A stretch of DNA of 31,037 nucleotides from positions 1-31,037 of IMG/VR virus record IMGVR_UViG_3300009514_000069. The stretch is one strand, 5' to 3'. The position numbers were made by a program, and so were the translations under genes. The stretch's first letter is position 1; every line of letters begins with the position of its first letter. Of the stretch, positions 13,233 through 19,936 are shown piece after piece. The notes beneath the pieces are model-generated. The model worked only from the letters and a program-made list of their open reading frames with translations, was not told where the DNA came from and did no database searches. The DNA comes from a virus.

Positions 13233-13718
13233 ATGGCAAGGGCGCAGCAGCTGGGCACGATCACCAGCCTCGACGGCCTCCGCGAGCTCGCGGCCGAAGG
13301 CGTCATCTACGTGCGCTATAGCCGCGGGCACCGCGACGACATCCGCCGCGGCTATTCGCTCAACCACCAAACTCGCACTCGCGAGCCGGGGCTCTCCGCG
13401 CAGGCGATCCGCCCCGACGACTGGCAGAGCGGCCCCGGCTGGGTCGCGCGGCTGCTCGCCGACTACGCGGCCCGGCTCCTCTACGACGCCGACAGCTACG
13501 GCTGGGTCTGTCGCGCTCGCCAGGTCGGCACCGACGCTGACGGCTGCCCGGCCATCACCGACATCATCACCCTCGCCATTCTCGACACCGAGCTCGTCCG
13601 TAGGTGCATCGCCTACTCGCGCGCCGTGTACGAGCGCGACCGGACCCACCGTGGCGTCAACGACACCCGCCCATGGCCCGCTATCACCGACTACCTTTCC
13701 GAAGGAGACGAGAGATGA
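13233..13718 (+). CDS. DUF6098-like protein
   Basis: A 161-residue protein starting MARAQQLGTITSLDGLRELA. Its plan matches the DUF6098 family known mainly from actinobacteria: EGVIYVRYSRGHRDD, REPGLSAQAIRPDDW, GWVARLLADYAARLL, then SYGWVCRARQVGTDADG. In the family these lie in the same order (YxRWSxGP, PGLSV, W-ARxLxxY, WxxxGxxVGRGxDxEP). The function of the family is unknown. The ATG is at the predicted transcription start. It is the first gene of a four-gene operon in the lysogeny arm and so a possible cargo gene. A match by eye only. Confidence 0.6.
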   Translation: MARAQQLGTITSLDGLRELAAEGVIYVRYSRGHRDDIRRGYSLNHQTRTREPGLSAQAIRPDDWQSGPGWVARLLADYAARLLYDADSYGWVCRARQVGTDADGCPAITDIITLAILDTELVRRCIAYSRAVYERDRTHRGVNDTRPWPAITDYLSEGDER

Positions 13719-14338
13719 CCACCTACACCGACCCGATCACCGGCCGCGAGCGCACCACCGCCGCCGAACACAACCAGGAGGAGAGCATGCCCTACTACAT
13801 CGCCACCGACGCCGACGGGCTCGCCATATACGGCATCGGCCGCTCGGAGGACGCCGCCCGCGCCGACGCTGAGACCGGCGAGAGCGACGCCACCTACTAC
13901 GTCTACCGCGCGACCGAGCGTCTGTACCGGGCGGTCGCCGAGGGCGGTGGTGCGCCGCAGGATGTCCGCTGGTCGCTGGTTGGCGGCATAGCCGCCGACT
14001 ACTGCGCCGAGCACGGCATCTGCGATCGCCACACCGCAGACCTCGACGCCCAGGAGGAGGAGACCATATACGACATCGTCCGAAGCCTCCAAAAGCGTTT
14101 CGAGGCCGAGCTGTCACAGCTCACGCCCGGCATGCAAGAGCTCGAAGTCTCAAGGTGGGAGGACGAGCCGTGGTGGCCACTCGGGCCCCGCGTCGACCCG
14201 CGTTCCCTAGCTTGGCGCGTCCCTGGTGGCGGGCTCGTGGAGTTCACGAGCACCGGCCCAGACCATGGCTTCGTCATCGCGGCCCGACCATCCGCGCCCA
14301 CGCTGGAGGCCACGCCACGAGCGCGGCGGCAGGCATGA
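13715..14338 (+). CDS. Unknown protein of the accessory operon
   Basis: A 207-residue acidic protein that begins MTTYTDPITGRERTTAAEHN at an ATG overlapping the upstream stop (ATGA), with AAGGAG upstream. Residues about 26-75 (MPYYIATDADGLAIYGIGRS, TYYVYRATERLYRAVAEGG) look like a small alpha/beta domain. The middle (YCAEHGICDRHTADLD) has two Cys and two His that might hold a metal. The C-terminal part is Trp/Pro-rich. An internal ATG at codon 26 with AGGAGG upstream is an alternative start. No family is recognised. Confidence 0.6.
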   Translation: MTTYTDPITGRERTTAAEHNQEESMPYYIATDADGLAIYGIGRSEDAARADAETGESDATYYVYRATERLYRAVAEGGGAPQDVRWSLVGGIAADYCAEHGICDRHTADLDAQEEETIYDIVRSLQKRFEAELSQLTPGMQELEVSRWEDEPWWPLGPRVDPRSLAWRVPGGGLVEFTSTGPDHGFVIAARPSAPTLEATPRARRQA

Positions 14339-14517
14339 GCACCCCCACCAGCATCCGGCTCAGCGACGACGGCGCGGCGATCCTGCTGCGCCTCGTCGCC
14401 GAGCTCGGCCTGAGCCGCACCGGCGTCATCGAGCTCGCGCTCCGCGTCCTCCAGGAGCGCGAGCGCCAAGCCGGCACCCTCCAGCAGCACCCGCCCAAGA
14501 GGCGGACGCGGCGATGA
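14335..14517 (+). CDS. Ribbon-helix-helix DNA-binding protein
   Basis: A 60-residue protein of CopG/Arc type. A short strand TSIRLSDDGAA is followed by two helices (ILLRLVAELGLSRTGVIELA, LRVLQERERQA), the standard plan in which a dimer inserts a two-stranded sheet in the major groove. The tail is basic. The ATG overlaps the upstream stop (ATGA). It is the likely autorepressor of this operon through the palindrome at 13206-13223. Confidence 0.75.
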   Translation: MSTPTSIRLSDDGAAILLRLVAELGLSRTGVIELALRVLQERERQAGTLQQHPPKRRTRR

Positions 14518-14996
14518 TTCGCATCATCAACGACGGCCCCCGCATCGTCTCCACCGACTACTGGTCGACCGAGCACGCCCGGCGGGGCCTCGTCTACCTC
14601 TCCATCAACGCCGGCGCGGTTCGGCTCCTCCTCCCCGACACGATCGCCACCGACATCGTCGAAGAGGCGCGGTGCGCCGACAGCGCCGTCGTCTCCCGCG
14701 GGCCGTGGGAGGCGGAGGGCGGGCGCGACTCGCTCGAGGTTCTCTTCGAGGACGGCTCCGACTCCCCCTTCGCACTCCACCTCGACGCGCGCCAGGCCGA
14801 CCGGCTCTGGCTCCCGGCCGACGATGGCCGCGAGGTCACGCTCTCGCTGTGGGGGCGCGGCGACGGCGACCGCGCGCGCAAGATCCTCTCGCTGCCCCGC
14901 CACTCTGCGCCGTGTCCCCCGGATCCCATGTCTGCGACCAGCAGGAGACGACCGATGACCACCGCCCAGAAAGTGGCCAGCCATGGCCACCAGTGA
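14514..14996 (+). CDS. Conserved beta-rich protein of unknown function
   Basis: A 160-residue protein starting MIRIINDGPRIVSTDYWSTE, then RGLVYLSINAGAVRLLLPD, SLEVLFEDGSDSPFALHLDA and VTLSLWGRGDGDRARKIL. I recall similar short proteins in plasmids and prophages annotated as hypothetical, with the conserved STxYW, LSxNAGxxRLLLP and FEDGSxxPF phrases; none has a known role to my knowledge. The ATG overlaps the RHH stop (ATGA), so it is co-translated. No membrane segment. Confidence 0.65.
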   Translation: MIRIINDGPRIVSTDYWSTEHARRGLVYLSINAGAVRLLLPDTIATDIVEEARCADSAVVSRGPWEAEGGRDSLEVLFEDGSDSPFALHLDARQADRLWLPADDGREVTLSLWGRGDGDRARKILSLPRHSAPCPPDPMSATSRRRPMTTAQKVASHGHQ

Positions 14997-15002
14997 GCAG
15001 CC

Positions 15003-16103
15003 GTGACGAAGGACCGGCGACGCTCCATCCGCGAGCTCCCCTCGGGGCGCTACCAGGTGCGGATGCGCCGAGCCGGGCAGACTATCGCGCAGACCTTCAC
15101 GACCCTCCCACAGGCCGAGCGCTTCCGCGACCTGGTCGAGGTCGACGGGGCGCTGAGGCGCCACGGCCTCCCCGGGATCACCCAGGAGCGCCGGCGGCTC
15201 GTCGACCTGGTCGAGGCCTTCCGCGAGGAGGCAGACGCGCGGGCCCTCGAGGGGAGCTTGCGCGCGTCGACGGCCGAGGCCTACCGCAAGCAGACGGCCG
15301 GCCCCCTCAAGTGGCTCCTCGAATCCGGGCGAGAAACCGTGAACGCCGCTGAGCTCGACGACCGCGCCGTCGCCGCCTACGTCGCCTGGCGCCGCGGCCG
15401 GCGGCTCAGCGACGACGCGCGGCGGCCGGCGGGCAGCGTCCAAGTGCGCAAGGATCTGGTGATGCTGCGTCGCGTCTACGGGTGGGCCGCCGTCGAGCCG
15501 GCGTGGAGAATCCCGCGCCACCTCCCCAGGAGCACCGGCGGCAAGCGCGTCGTCCCGCGGACCCAGCTGTTCGCCTGGCTCGACGCGATGCCCCGGGGCT
15601 CCCTGCAGCGCACCGTCGCCGAGCTCGCGATCGCGACCGGCATGCGCCCGGGCGACATCTACGCCCTCGAGTTCGACCAGGTCGACCTCGCCAACAAGCT
15701 GATCACCTTCGCGGCGGCGAAGACGGGGCGCGCCCAGGTCGTCCCGATCGGCGACGAGCTCCACGCCCACCTCGAGGCATGGCTCCGCGAGCGCATGCCC
15801 GCGATCACCCGCCGGCTCTTCCACCTCCGCGGCCTCCCCCTCACCGACCAGACGCTCCGCTCCCGCTTCCGCACGGCCAGCAAGGCAGCGGCGATAGAGC
15901 CACCGCTCCAGTACCTCGGCGTCGCGAGGAACGCCGTCATCGCCTGGCTCCTCGAGGCCGGGCAAGATCCCTACGCTGTGGCCCGCCTCGTGGGGCACAG
16001 CCAGCTCGCGACGACCATGGGCTACCAGAGGGCCTACCTGCCCCTCGACGCGCTCAGGAGGGCGACAGGGGCGCTCTCGGACATGCGGAGGGGCGACACG
16101 TGA
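15003..16103 (+). CDS. int: Tyrosine integrase
   Basis: A 366-residue site-specific recombinase that joins phage attP with the bacterial attB. Order: arm-binding-like N-terminus (1-60, basic, strands), core-binding SAM-like domain (about 62-165), catalytic domain (about 180-366). Catalytic residues are R215 in TGMRPGDIYALEF, K240 in AAKTGRAQVVPI, R309 in LGVARNAV, H332 in VGHSQLATTMGY and nucleophile Y341. The first His of the usual HxxR box is Gly306. It starts at GTG 15003. Its target is probably the tRNA-Arg(CCU) gene whose 3' half lies in attP at 17299-17348. Confidence 0.93.
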   Translation: MTKDRRRSIRELPSGRYQVRMRRAGQTIAQTFTTLPQAERFRDLVEVDGALRRHGLPGITQERRRLVDLVEAFREEADARALEGSLRASTAEAYRKQTAGPLKWLLESGRETVNAAELDDRAVAAYVAWRRGRRLSDDARRPAGSVQVRKDLVMLRRVYGWAAVEPAWRIPRHLPRSTGGKRVVPRTQLFAWLDAMPRGSLQRTVAELAIATGMRPGDIYALEFDQVDLANKLITFAAAKTGRAQVVPIGDELHAHLEAWLRERMPAITRRLFHLRGLPLTDQTLRSRFRTASKAAAIEPPLQYLGVARNAVIAWLLEAGQDPYAVARLVGHSQLATTMGYQRAYLPLDALRRATGALSDMRRGDT

Positions 16104-16369
16104 CGACCGACGTCAGGATCGATGATCTCCGGGAACTCGTGCGCAAGCCTCCCCGCCACGGCCTCCGACGAGTCACCTGCTGGCGGTGCGGGCGGCGCCG
16201 GATCCAGGCCAGGCCCTTCGAGAAGCTGTGCCGCGAGTGCTGGCCGGTCTTTGCCGCCGAGTGGAACGCGACGATCGATGAGATTCGGGGCAAGATGGAG
16301 GACGAGATCCGGCGCCTTGAGACCACCCTTGCGACCGAGGCATCGCGGAAGGCGTCGGATAGAGCCTGA
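16100..16369 (+). CDS. Small zinc-knuckle protein following the integrase
   Basis: An 89-residue protein starting at a GTG overlapping the integrase stop (GTGA). CWRCGRRRIQARPFEKLCRE with a second CxxC-like pair (LCRECW) gives a zinc finger of four Cys; the C-terminal half is a charged helix (IDEIRGKMEDEIRRLETTLA). The position directly after int is that of excisionase-type genes, but the fold is not of the known Xis type. It seems to belong to a cassette added next to the integrase (see the remnant at 16375-16434). Confidence 0.65.
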   Translation: MTTDVRIDDLRELVRKPPRHGLRRVTCWRCGRRRIQARPFEKLCRECWPVFAAEWNATIDEIRGKMEDEIRRLETTLATEASRKASDRA

Positions 16370-16374
16370 CCGGG

Positions 16375-16434
16375 CCCCTAGCTCGCCTCGTCGCCACGGG
16401 GGCGCTCAGCGACATACGGAGAGGAGAGACGTGA
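16375..16434 (+). pseudogene. Remnant of a second integrase 3' end
   Basis: Read in frame, this segment gives PLARLVATGALSDIRRGET and a stop, closely matching the C-terminus of the intact integrase, PLDALRRATGALSDMRRGDT. The DNA is also similar (GGGGCGCTC, GACAT, CGGAG, ACGTGA in the same order). It has no start codon and is preceded by noncoding sequence. It is best explained as the leftover 3' end of an older integrase gene after replacement of int together with the zinc-knuckle gene. Confidence 0.75.
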
Positions 16435-16955
16435 TGCAGATGCACCGGGGCAAGGTCCTGGGAGCCCGGTGGAGGCGACCCCGGAAGCGCGGCGGGGTGA
16501 AGAGGTTCGCCCCTGAGCTTGTCCTATGGCGCCTGGGGATCTCGGACGCCGAGGTCGACGAAGCGCTCGCGTACGACATCGGCGACGAGCCAGGCGACCG
16601 CATCGTCCACTACACGCGCCCAAAGAGCTGGTATGGACGCGGAGAGGTTCTCGCGCTGCTCTTTTTCCTGAAGCAGCGTGACCCCGCCCTTTCTCTCGAC
16701 GACCTCTTCAACGGGCCGGTCGAGCACGGGCGGGCAGCGATGAAGGCCGCCTGCCAGAGGCGTGAGGCATCGAAGGCGCTCCGGGCCATGTTTGACCGGC
16801 CCCGCACCCCGCATCACGCGAAGCAACAGCGCGCGATGAGGGCGGCCGCGGCGGGCAGCGTAGCTGCGATGCGCCTGCTCCCCCTTTTCGACTCGGCACA
16901 TGCCCACGAGAAGGTCAACCCCCAGTGGCCTCCAGGCATCGACGCCTTCGCCTAG
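16434..16955 (+). CDS. Unknown protein at the end of the integrase operon
   Basis: A 173-residue protein starting MQMHRGKVLGARWRRPRKRG, with a basic first 25 residues and then helical segments (PELVLWRLGISDAEVDEALA, GRGEVLALLFFLKQRDPALS). No signal peptide, Cys knuckle or catalytic motif is seen; the basic start suggests nucleic acid binding. The ATG sits on the stop of the integrase remnant (TGATG), so it was once coupled to that integrase. A GTG one codon upstream is possible. A role in excision or lysogeny is possible from position only. Confidence 0.6.
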   Translation: MQMHRGKVLGARWRRPRKRGGVKRFAPELVLWRLGISDAEVDEALAYDIGDEPGDRIVHYTRPKSWYGRGEVLALLFFLKQRDPALSLDDLFNGPVEHGRAAMKAACQRREASKALRAMFDRPRTPHHAKQQRAMRAAAAGSVAAMRLLPLFDSAHAHEKVNPQWPPGIDAFA

Positions 16956-17003
16956 GCCGCATCGGCCAACCGCGACCAAACAGGCGGGGTGAGCAAGAAT
17001 CGA

Positions 17004-17036
17004 CGAAGGGCGCCTGCGTACGCCAGGCGCCCTTCG
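17004..17036. terminator. Strong hairpin between convergent operons
   Basis: Perfect 13-bp arms CGAAGGGCGCCTG and CAGGCGCCCTTCG enclose a 7-base loop. It lies 48 bases after the last rightward gene and before attP, where it would end the integrase transcript and perhaps late transcripts arriving leftward. There is no clear U-run on either side. The rest of 16956-17450 holds only attP and its repeats. Confidence 0.75.
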
Positions 17037-17176
17037 ATTCCCGCCCGGGTTCTACCCCCACCGTGGGTCTCTATGACCTGGGCACGGCCGAGCCCGCTTG
17101 GCCGCTCATCTCTGCGCCGACGGGCCCATCCGCCCGCGACTCGCGCGAGATTCTACACCCCGCAGCTCCGGATTCC

Positions 17177-17194
17177 GTGCCCAATTGATCCAAC
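17177..17194 (+). repeat. Putative arm-type integrase site, copy 1
   Basis: GTGCCCAATTGATCCAAC, matching copy 2 at 17385-17402 in 17 of 18 bases and in the same orientation. It lies 104 bases to the left of the tRNA-identical core, a distance typical of arm sites bound by the N-terminal domain of tyrosine integrases. Confidence 0.65.
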
Positions 17195-17298
17195 CTCACC
17201 CCCACAATCCCCCGCTTTTCCACACCTTTCGCCCCACTTCCGCCACCGCCGGCGGGGGTTCCAGCTGGCCCTTAATTGCTGATTCTGTTGGGGTTAGG

Positions 17299-17348
17299 TG
17301 GTGCGGCTGGAAGGATTCGAACCCTCGACCTAGAGCTTAGGAAGCTCC
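17299..17348 (-). other. attP core: 3' half of a tRNA-Arg(CCU) gene
   Basis: Read on the minus strand it has a 5-bp anticodon stem (GGAGC/GCTCT), loop TTCCTAA with anticodon CCT, a 5-base variable loop AGGTC, a T arm (GAGGG, TTCGAAT, CCTTC), the 3' acceptor strand CAGCCGC, discriminator A and encoded CCA. The 5' acceptor strand and D arm are missing on the far side. A tRNA 3' half between integrase and lysis genes is the standard attP identity block, which restores the host tRNA upon integration. Confidence 0.88.
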
Positions 17349-17384
17349 CCCAAACGGCTCGGGCGCAGCGGAAAAAGCTATATC

Positions 17385-17402
17385 GTGCCCAACTGATCCA
17401 AC
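17385..17402 (+). repeat. Putative arm-type integrase site, copy 2
   Basis: GTGCCCAACTGATCCAAC, a direct repeat of copy 1 with one mismatch. It lies 36 bases to the right of the core, so the two repeats flank it as P and P' arms would. Confidence 0.65.
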
Positions 17403-17450
17403 AGCCAGGCATGGAGCCGTGGCTCCACCCGGCGCGCCCGGGCGCGAGAC

Positions 17451-17894
17451 TCAGGCGTCGCCGTTGACCCGGTGCCCGTCGACGAGCCCGAGGAACTCAT
17501 CAAAGGGGAATGCGTCGCCCGGGCACTCCGTAGCCCGGTGCCAGCGGTGCTGGTGGACGTGGTCGGTCGGGATGTTGAAGGCGTCGCAGAGCCCGGCGAC
17601 GAGCTTGGCGGCCACCTCCAGCTGCTCCCTTCGCGGCGGCTCGAGCGTGAAGTTGCCGGCCAGACAGACGCCGAGCGCTCGCTTGTTCCAGCCCGGGCAA
17701 TGCGAGCCGACCATGTTCAGCGGCCGCCCGCCGATCGGCCAGAAACCCCGACCCTCAACCTGCTCGACGACGAAATGGTACCCAATGTCGCGCCACCCGA
17801 GACTCAGGTGGTGACGGCGGTACTCGTCAGCCTCGATCGAGTCGGTGTCTGAGCCGGCCGAGTGGTGCACAAAGACGTGATCCCAACGCAACAT
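17451..17894 (-). CDS. N-acetylmuramoyl-L-alanine amidase (endolysin, PGRP/Amidase_2)
   Basis: A 147-residue zinc amidase that cuts between MurNAc and the first L-Ala of peptidoglycan at the end of infection. Zinc ligands are visible: H10 or H11 in FVHHSAG, H116 in HQHRWH and C124 in TECPGDAFPF. GWRDIGYHFVV with Tyr39 corresponds to the catalytic Tyr of T7 lysozyme. Size equals a single catalytic domain (T7 lysozyme is 151), and no cell-wall binding domain or signal peptide is present, so it depends on the adjacent holins for export. The ATG lies two bases after the previous stop. Confidence 0.92.
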   Translation of the reverse strand: MLRWDHVFVHHSAGSDTDSIEADEYRRHHLSLGWRDIGYHFVVEQVEGRGFWPIGGRPLNMVGSHCPGWNKRALGVCLAGNFTLEPPRREQLEVAAKLVAGLCDAFNIPTDHVHQHRWHRATECPGDAFPFDEFLGLVDGHRVNGDA

Positions 17895-17896
17895 CG

Positions 17897-18220
17897 CTAC
17901 TCCCGCAGCCCTTCCAGGAAGGACAGAAGCGCCAGCATGGCGCATCCATCGACCGCCGTTGCTCCGAGCAGCATCAGGGCTGCCCGAGGCGTCACGTCCG
18001 CGCCGACGACGATCCACCACCCACACGTCTGCAGCACGTAACCAAGGCTGAAAACGAGGCTCGCAAGTAGTGTCACGGCGAAACAGCGGTTCACCGGCGC
18101 CCCGGACCGCACTCGCTCCTCGTGACGCCGTATCGCCCGCACAACCACGGCCGCAACCCAGGCTGCACCACCCACGCGCAGCAATCGGATCGCAGCCGCC
18201 GCGTAGTCCTCAATCCCCAT
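17897..18220 (-). CDS. Holin-like membrane protein, three predicted helices
   Basis: A 107-residue protein with hydrophobic segments at about 17-30 (GGAAWVAAVVVRAI), 46-72 (CFAVTLLASLVFSLGYVLQT and onward) and 80-101 (AALMLLGATAVDGCAMLALL). Charged residues separate the first two. Small size, several membrane spans and position next to the amidase indicate a holin or a holin partner. The ATG at 18220 has GGAAGGG upstream and overlaps the upstream gene by 11 bases. Confidence 0.7.
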   Translation of the reverse strand: MGIEDYAAAAIRLLRVGGAAWVAAVVVRAIRRHEERVRSGAPVNRCFAVTLLASLVFSLGYVLQTCGWWIVVGADVTPRAALMLLGATAVDGCAMLALLSFLEGLRE

Positions 18221-18674
18221 TCCGGCCCTTCCCTCCGACCAGCACGGCCCGAAGGACATCGCGCACCGACCGCAGCGACAGTAGCTGCGACGGGTCGCGA
18301 CGGATCCGCTCGGACTGCGACAGTGCGGCCGCCAGGAGCCCCTCGCCCAAAAAGCAGGAGCCGCCCACAATCAGCACCCGGCGCACGAATGGCACGGTGA
18401 CCGTCCCGCCCACGGCCAGCAGGCACACGAACAGGGACACCGACAGCGAGGCCATGAGCCTGCGCACGCTCAGCGCACCCTCCCCCTGCAACAGCTCGAG
18501 GGAGGTGCGCGCCAGCGAGGCCGCGAACGCGAACACCAACCAAAACGGGAGCTCCCCAAGATAGGCGACCATCTCGACGGGTAGCTGCCCCACGGCGCCC
18601 AACGATGCAGCGGCCAGCGCCGCCGCCGTCGCCACCACGAGCTTCGCCGCCGGCTCGATCATCCAGGACCGCAT
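18210..18674 (-). CDS. Second holin-like membrane protein
   Basis: A 154-residue protein with hydrophobic segments at about 10-30 (KLVVATAAALAAASLGAVG), 36-52 (LPFWLVFAFAASLART) and 69-90 (LMASLSVSLFVCLLAVGGTV), possibly a fourth near 100. The C-terminus is basic and cytosolic. Its size and layout resemble LydA-type phage holins. Two adjacent membrane proteins in a lysis cassette often act as holin and antiholin; which is which cannot be said. The ATG overlaps the fibre-like gene stop (TGATG). Confidence 0.65.
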   Translation of the reverse strand: MRSWMIEPAAKLVVATAAALAAASLGAVGQLPVEMVAYLGELPFWLVFAFAASLARTSLELLQGEGALSVRRLMASLSVSLFVCLLAVGGTVTVPFVRRVLIVGGSCFLGEGLLAAALSQSERIRRDPSQLLSLRSVRDVLRAVLVGGKGRNGD

Positions 18675-19936
18675 CAGCTGCACCCCGTGGACTCGTCCAC
18701 CGTGCGCACCCACCCCGATGCGTTGCACACGCACAAGCCATTCCCGGAGTCGTACCACGTCTGCCCGTACCAGGTGCTGTCGCACGTGAACGGCGCGGAG
18801 CTCGACACCGGCGTGGCGGCGAGGAGCTCGCCGCTGTCGCGCGCCCCGTCGCTGTCGTAGTCGACGTACGGGCGGTCGCTGGTCGCGCAAATCCTGACGC
18901 CACTTGCGTCGTCATCTGCGGACGCGAGGCGGACACAGCCGTCGCTTCCGATCGTTCCGTCGTGGTCGACGGCGGCCCTGACCGCATACGAACTCGCGTC
19001 GGCGAACGACACCAGTCCCGCAGCGTCGAGACCAGTCCCGTCCGACTCCCTCGCCTGGAAACTCAAGCCGTACCCACCCGCCGCATCCTCCGCGCTCGCG
19101 ATCACTCCCACGAAGGCCATTCCCAACGCGTTCCCGTTGCTGCGCCCCTGCAAAACCGGCAAGAAGTCGGTGGTGTCGCTGTCTCCGTCCTGCCAGAACA
19201 CCTGCCCCAGCGGCGCCGAAGTTGAGGTGTCGAACGCGACCCATAATGCGCCCGCGGGGCCACCGGATTCGTTCCAGTCCCCTGCGCTTCTCCATTGGAC
19301 GTTCGTTGTCAGCCACCACGGCAGTCCGCCGTTACCGTCGCTGTCGAAATGCACCCGCTCGGTCCCGGCCAGATCGAAGCGGATGTCGTCCGCGTCGGTC
19401 AGGCCCTCGTCAGGCTGAATGCCCGTGTCCCCATCCTGGTCCCACACGGCCAGCGCCGACGTCGCCGGGCCGCCCTCAGATGCGCTCCCCGCGTACCCGC
19501 CCGTCGTGTCGGTTCCCAGAGCGACGGAGTTGGCGCGCACGGTACCGATGACCGTGTCCGGCCCTCCGGCGCCGCCGTCGCCGTGGGTGAAGTTGATGTC
19601 ACCTGAGTCGTCGAACCGCGCCGTCGAGTCGATCGACGTGAACGTCCCGGCGTTGTCGCCGTCCTCGACCTCGACCGCGTCGGTGGTCGCCCCAGCGCCG
19701 CACACGGTGTTCCCGCCGTGGCACATCGCGTAGTACGCGCCGGCCGTGACGTCGTAGGCGCACCACACCGTGGCCGAGCCCCCGCCGGTCGAGCAGTCGC
19801 TCGCCGAGGCACCATCGTCCACGAGGAACACCACCGGGTAGCGCGGGAAGCGCGGGAGGTCCGCGACCTTGCGGTAGGTCTGGGCCAGCGCCGGCGCGGC
19901 ACACACCAGGAAGGCGAGAGCGAGAACCCGGCGCAT
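18674..19936 (-). CDS. Exported tail-fibre-like protein with acidic repeats
   Basis: A 420-residue protein with a Sec signal (MRRVLALAFLVCAAPALAQ). The rest is low in Lys and rich in Gly, Asp, Ser and Thr with repeated acidic turns such as WDQDGDTGIQPDEG, DSDGNGG, WQDGDSDTTDF and DYDSDGARDSGE, which could bind calcium. Position between tail-tip genes and holins is that of a fibre or receptor-binding protein, but a cleavable signal is not expected on a virion component assembled in the cytoplasm. It ends with paired Cys (CVCNASGW, TGCS). The start ATG overlaps the upstream stop (TGATG). Confidence 0.6.
   Translation of the reverse strand: MRRVLALAFLVCAAPALAQTYRKVADLPRFPRYPVVFLVDDGASASDCSTGGGSATVWCAYDVTAGAYYAMCHGGNTVCGAGATTDAVEVEDGDNAGTFTSIDSTARFDDSGDINFTHGDGGAGGPDTVIGTVRANSVALGTDTTGGYAGSASEGGPATSALAVWDQDGDTGIQPDEGLTDADDIRFDLAGTERVHFDSDGNGGLPWWLTTNVQWRSAGDWNESGGPAGALWVAFDTSTSAPLGQVFWQDGDSDTTDFLPVLQGRSNGNALGMAFVGVIASAEDAAGGYGLSFQARESDGTGLDAAGLVSFADASSYAVRAAVDHDGTIGSDGCVRLASADDDASGVRICATSDRPYVDYDSDGARDSGELLAATPVSSSAPFTCDSTWYGQTWYDSGNGLCVCNASGWVRTVDESTGCS

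Noticed and set aside
14274-15998. Long minus-strand frame of 574 codons opposite int and the cargo genes
   Set aside because: It mirrors four genes with recognisable motifs and has typical shadow composition of high-GC DNA (Arg, Gly, Ala, Val without a fold).
17299-17348. A functional tRNA gene or YrlA-type Y RNA (tRNA-like) for the TROVE protein
   Set aside because: No 5' acceptor strand or D arm follows; the flanking direct repeats and the nearby integrase fit attP better, and the TROVE gene is far away.
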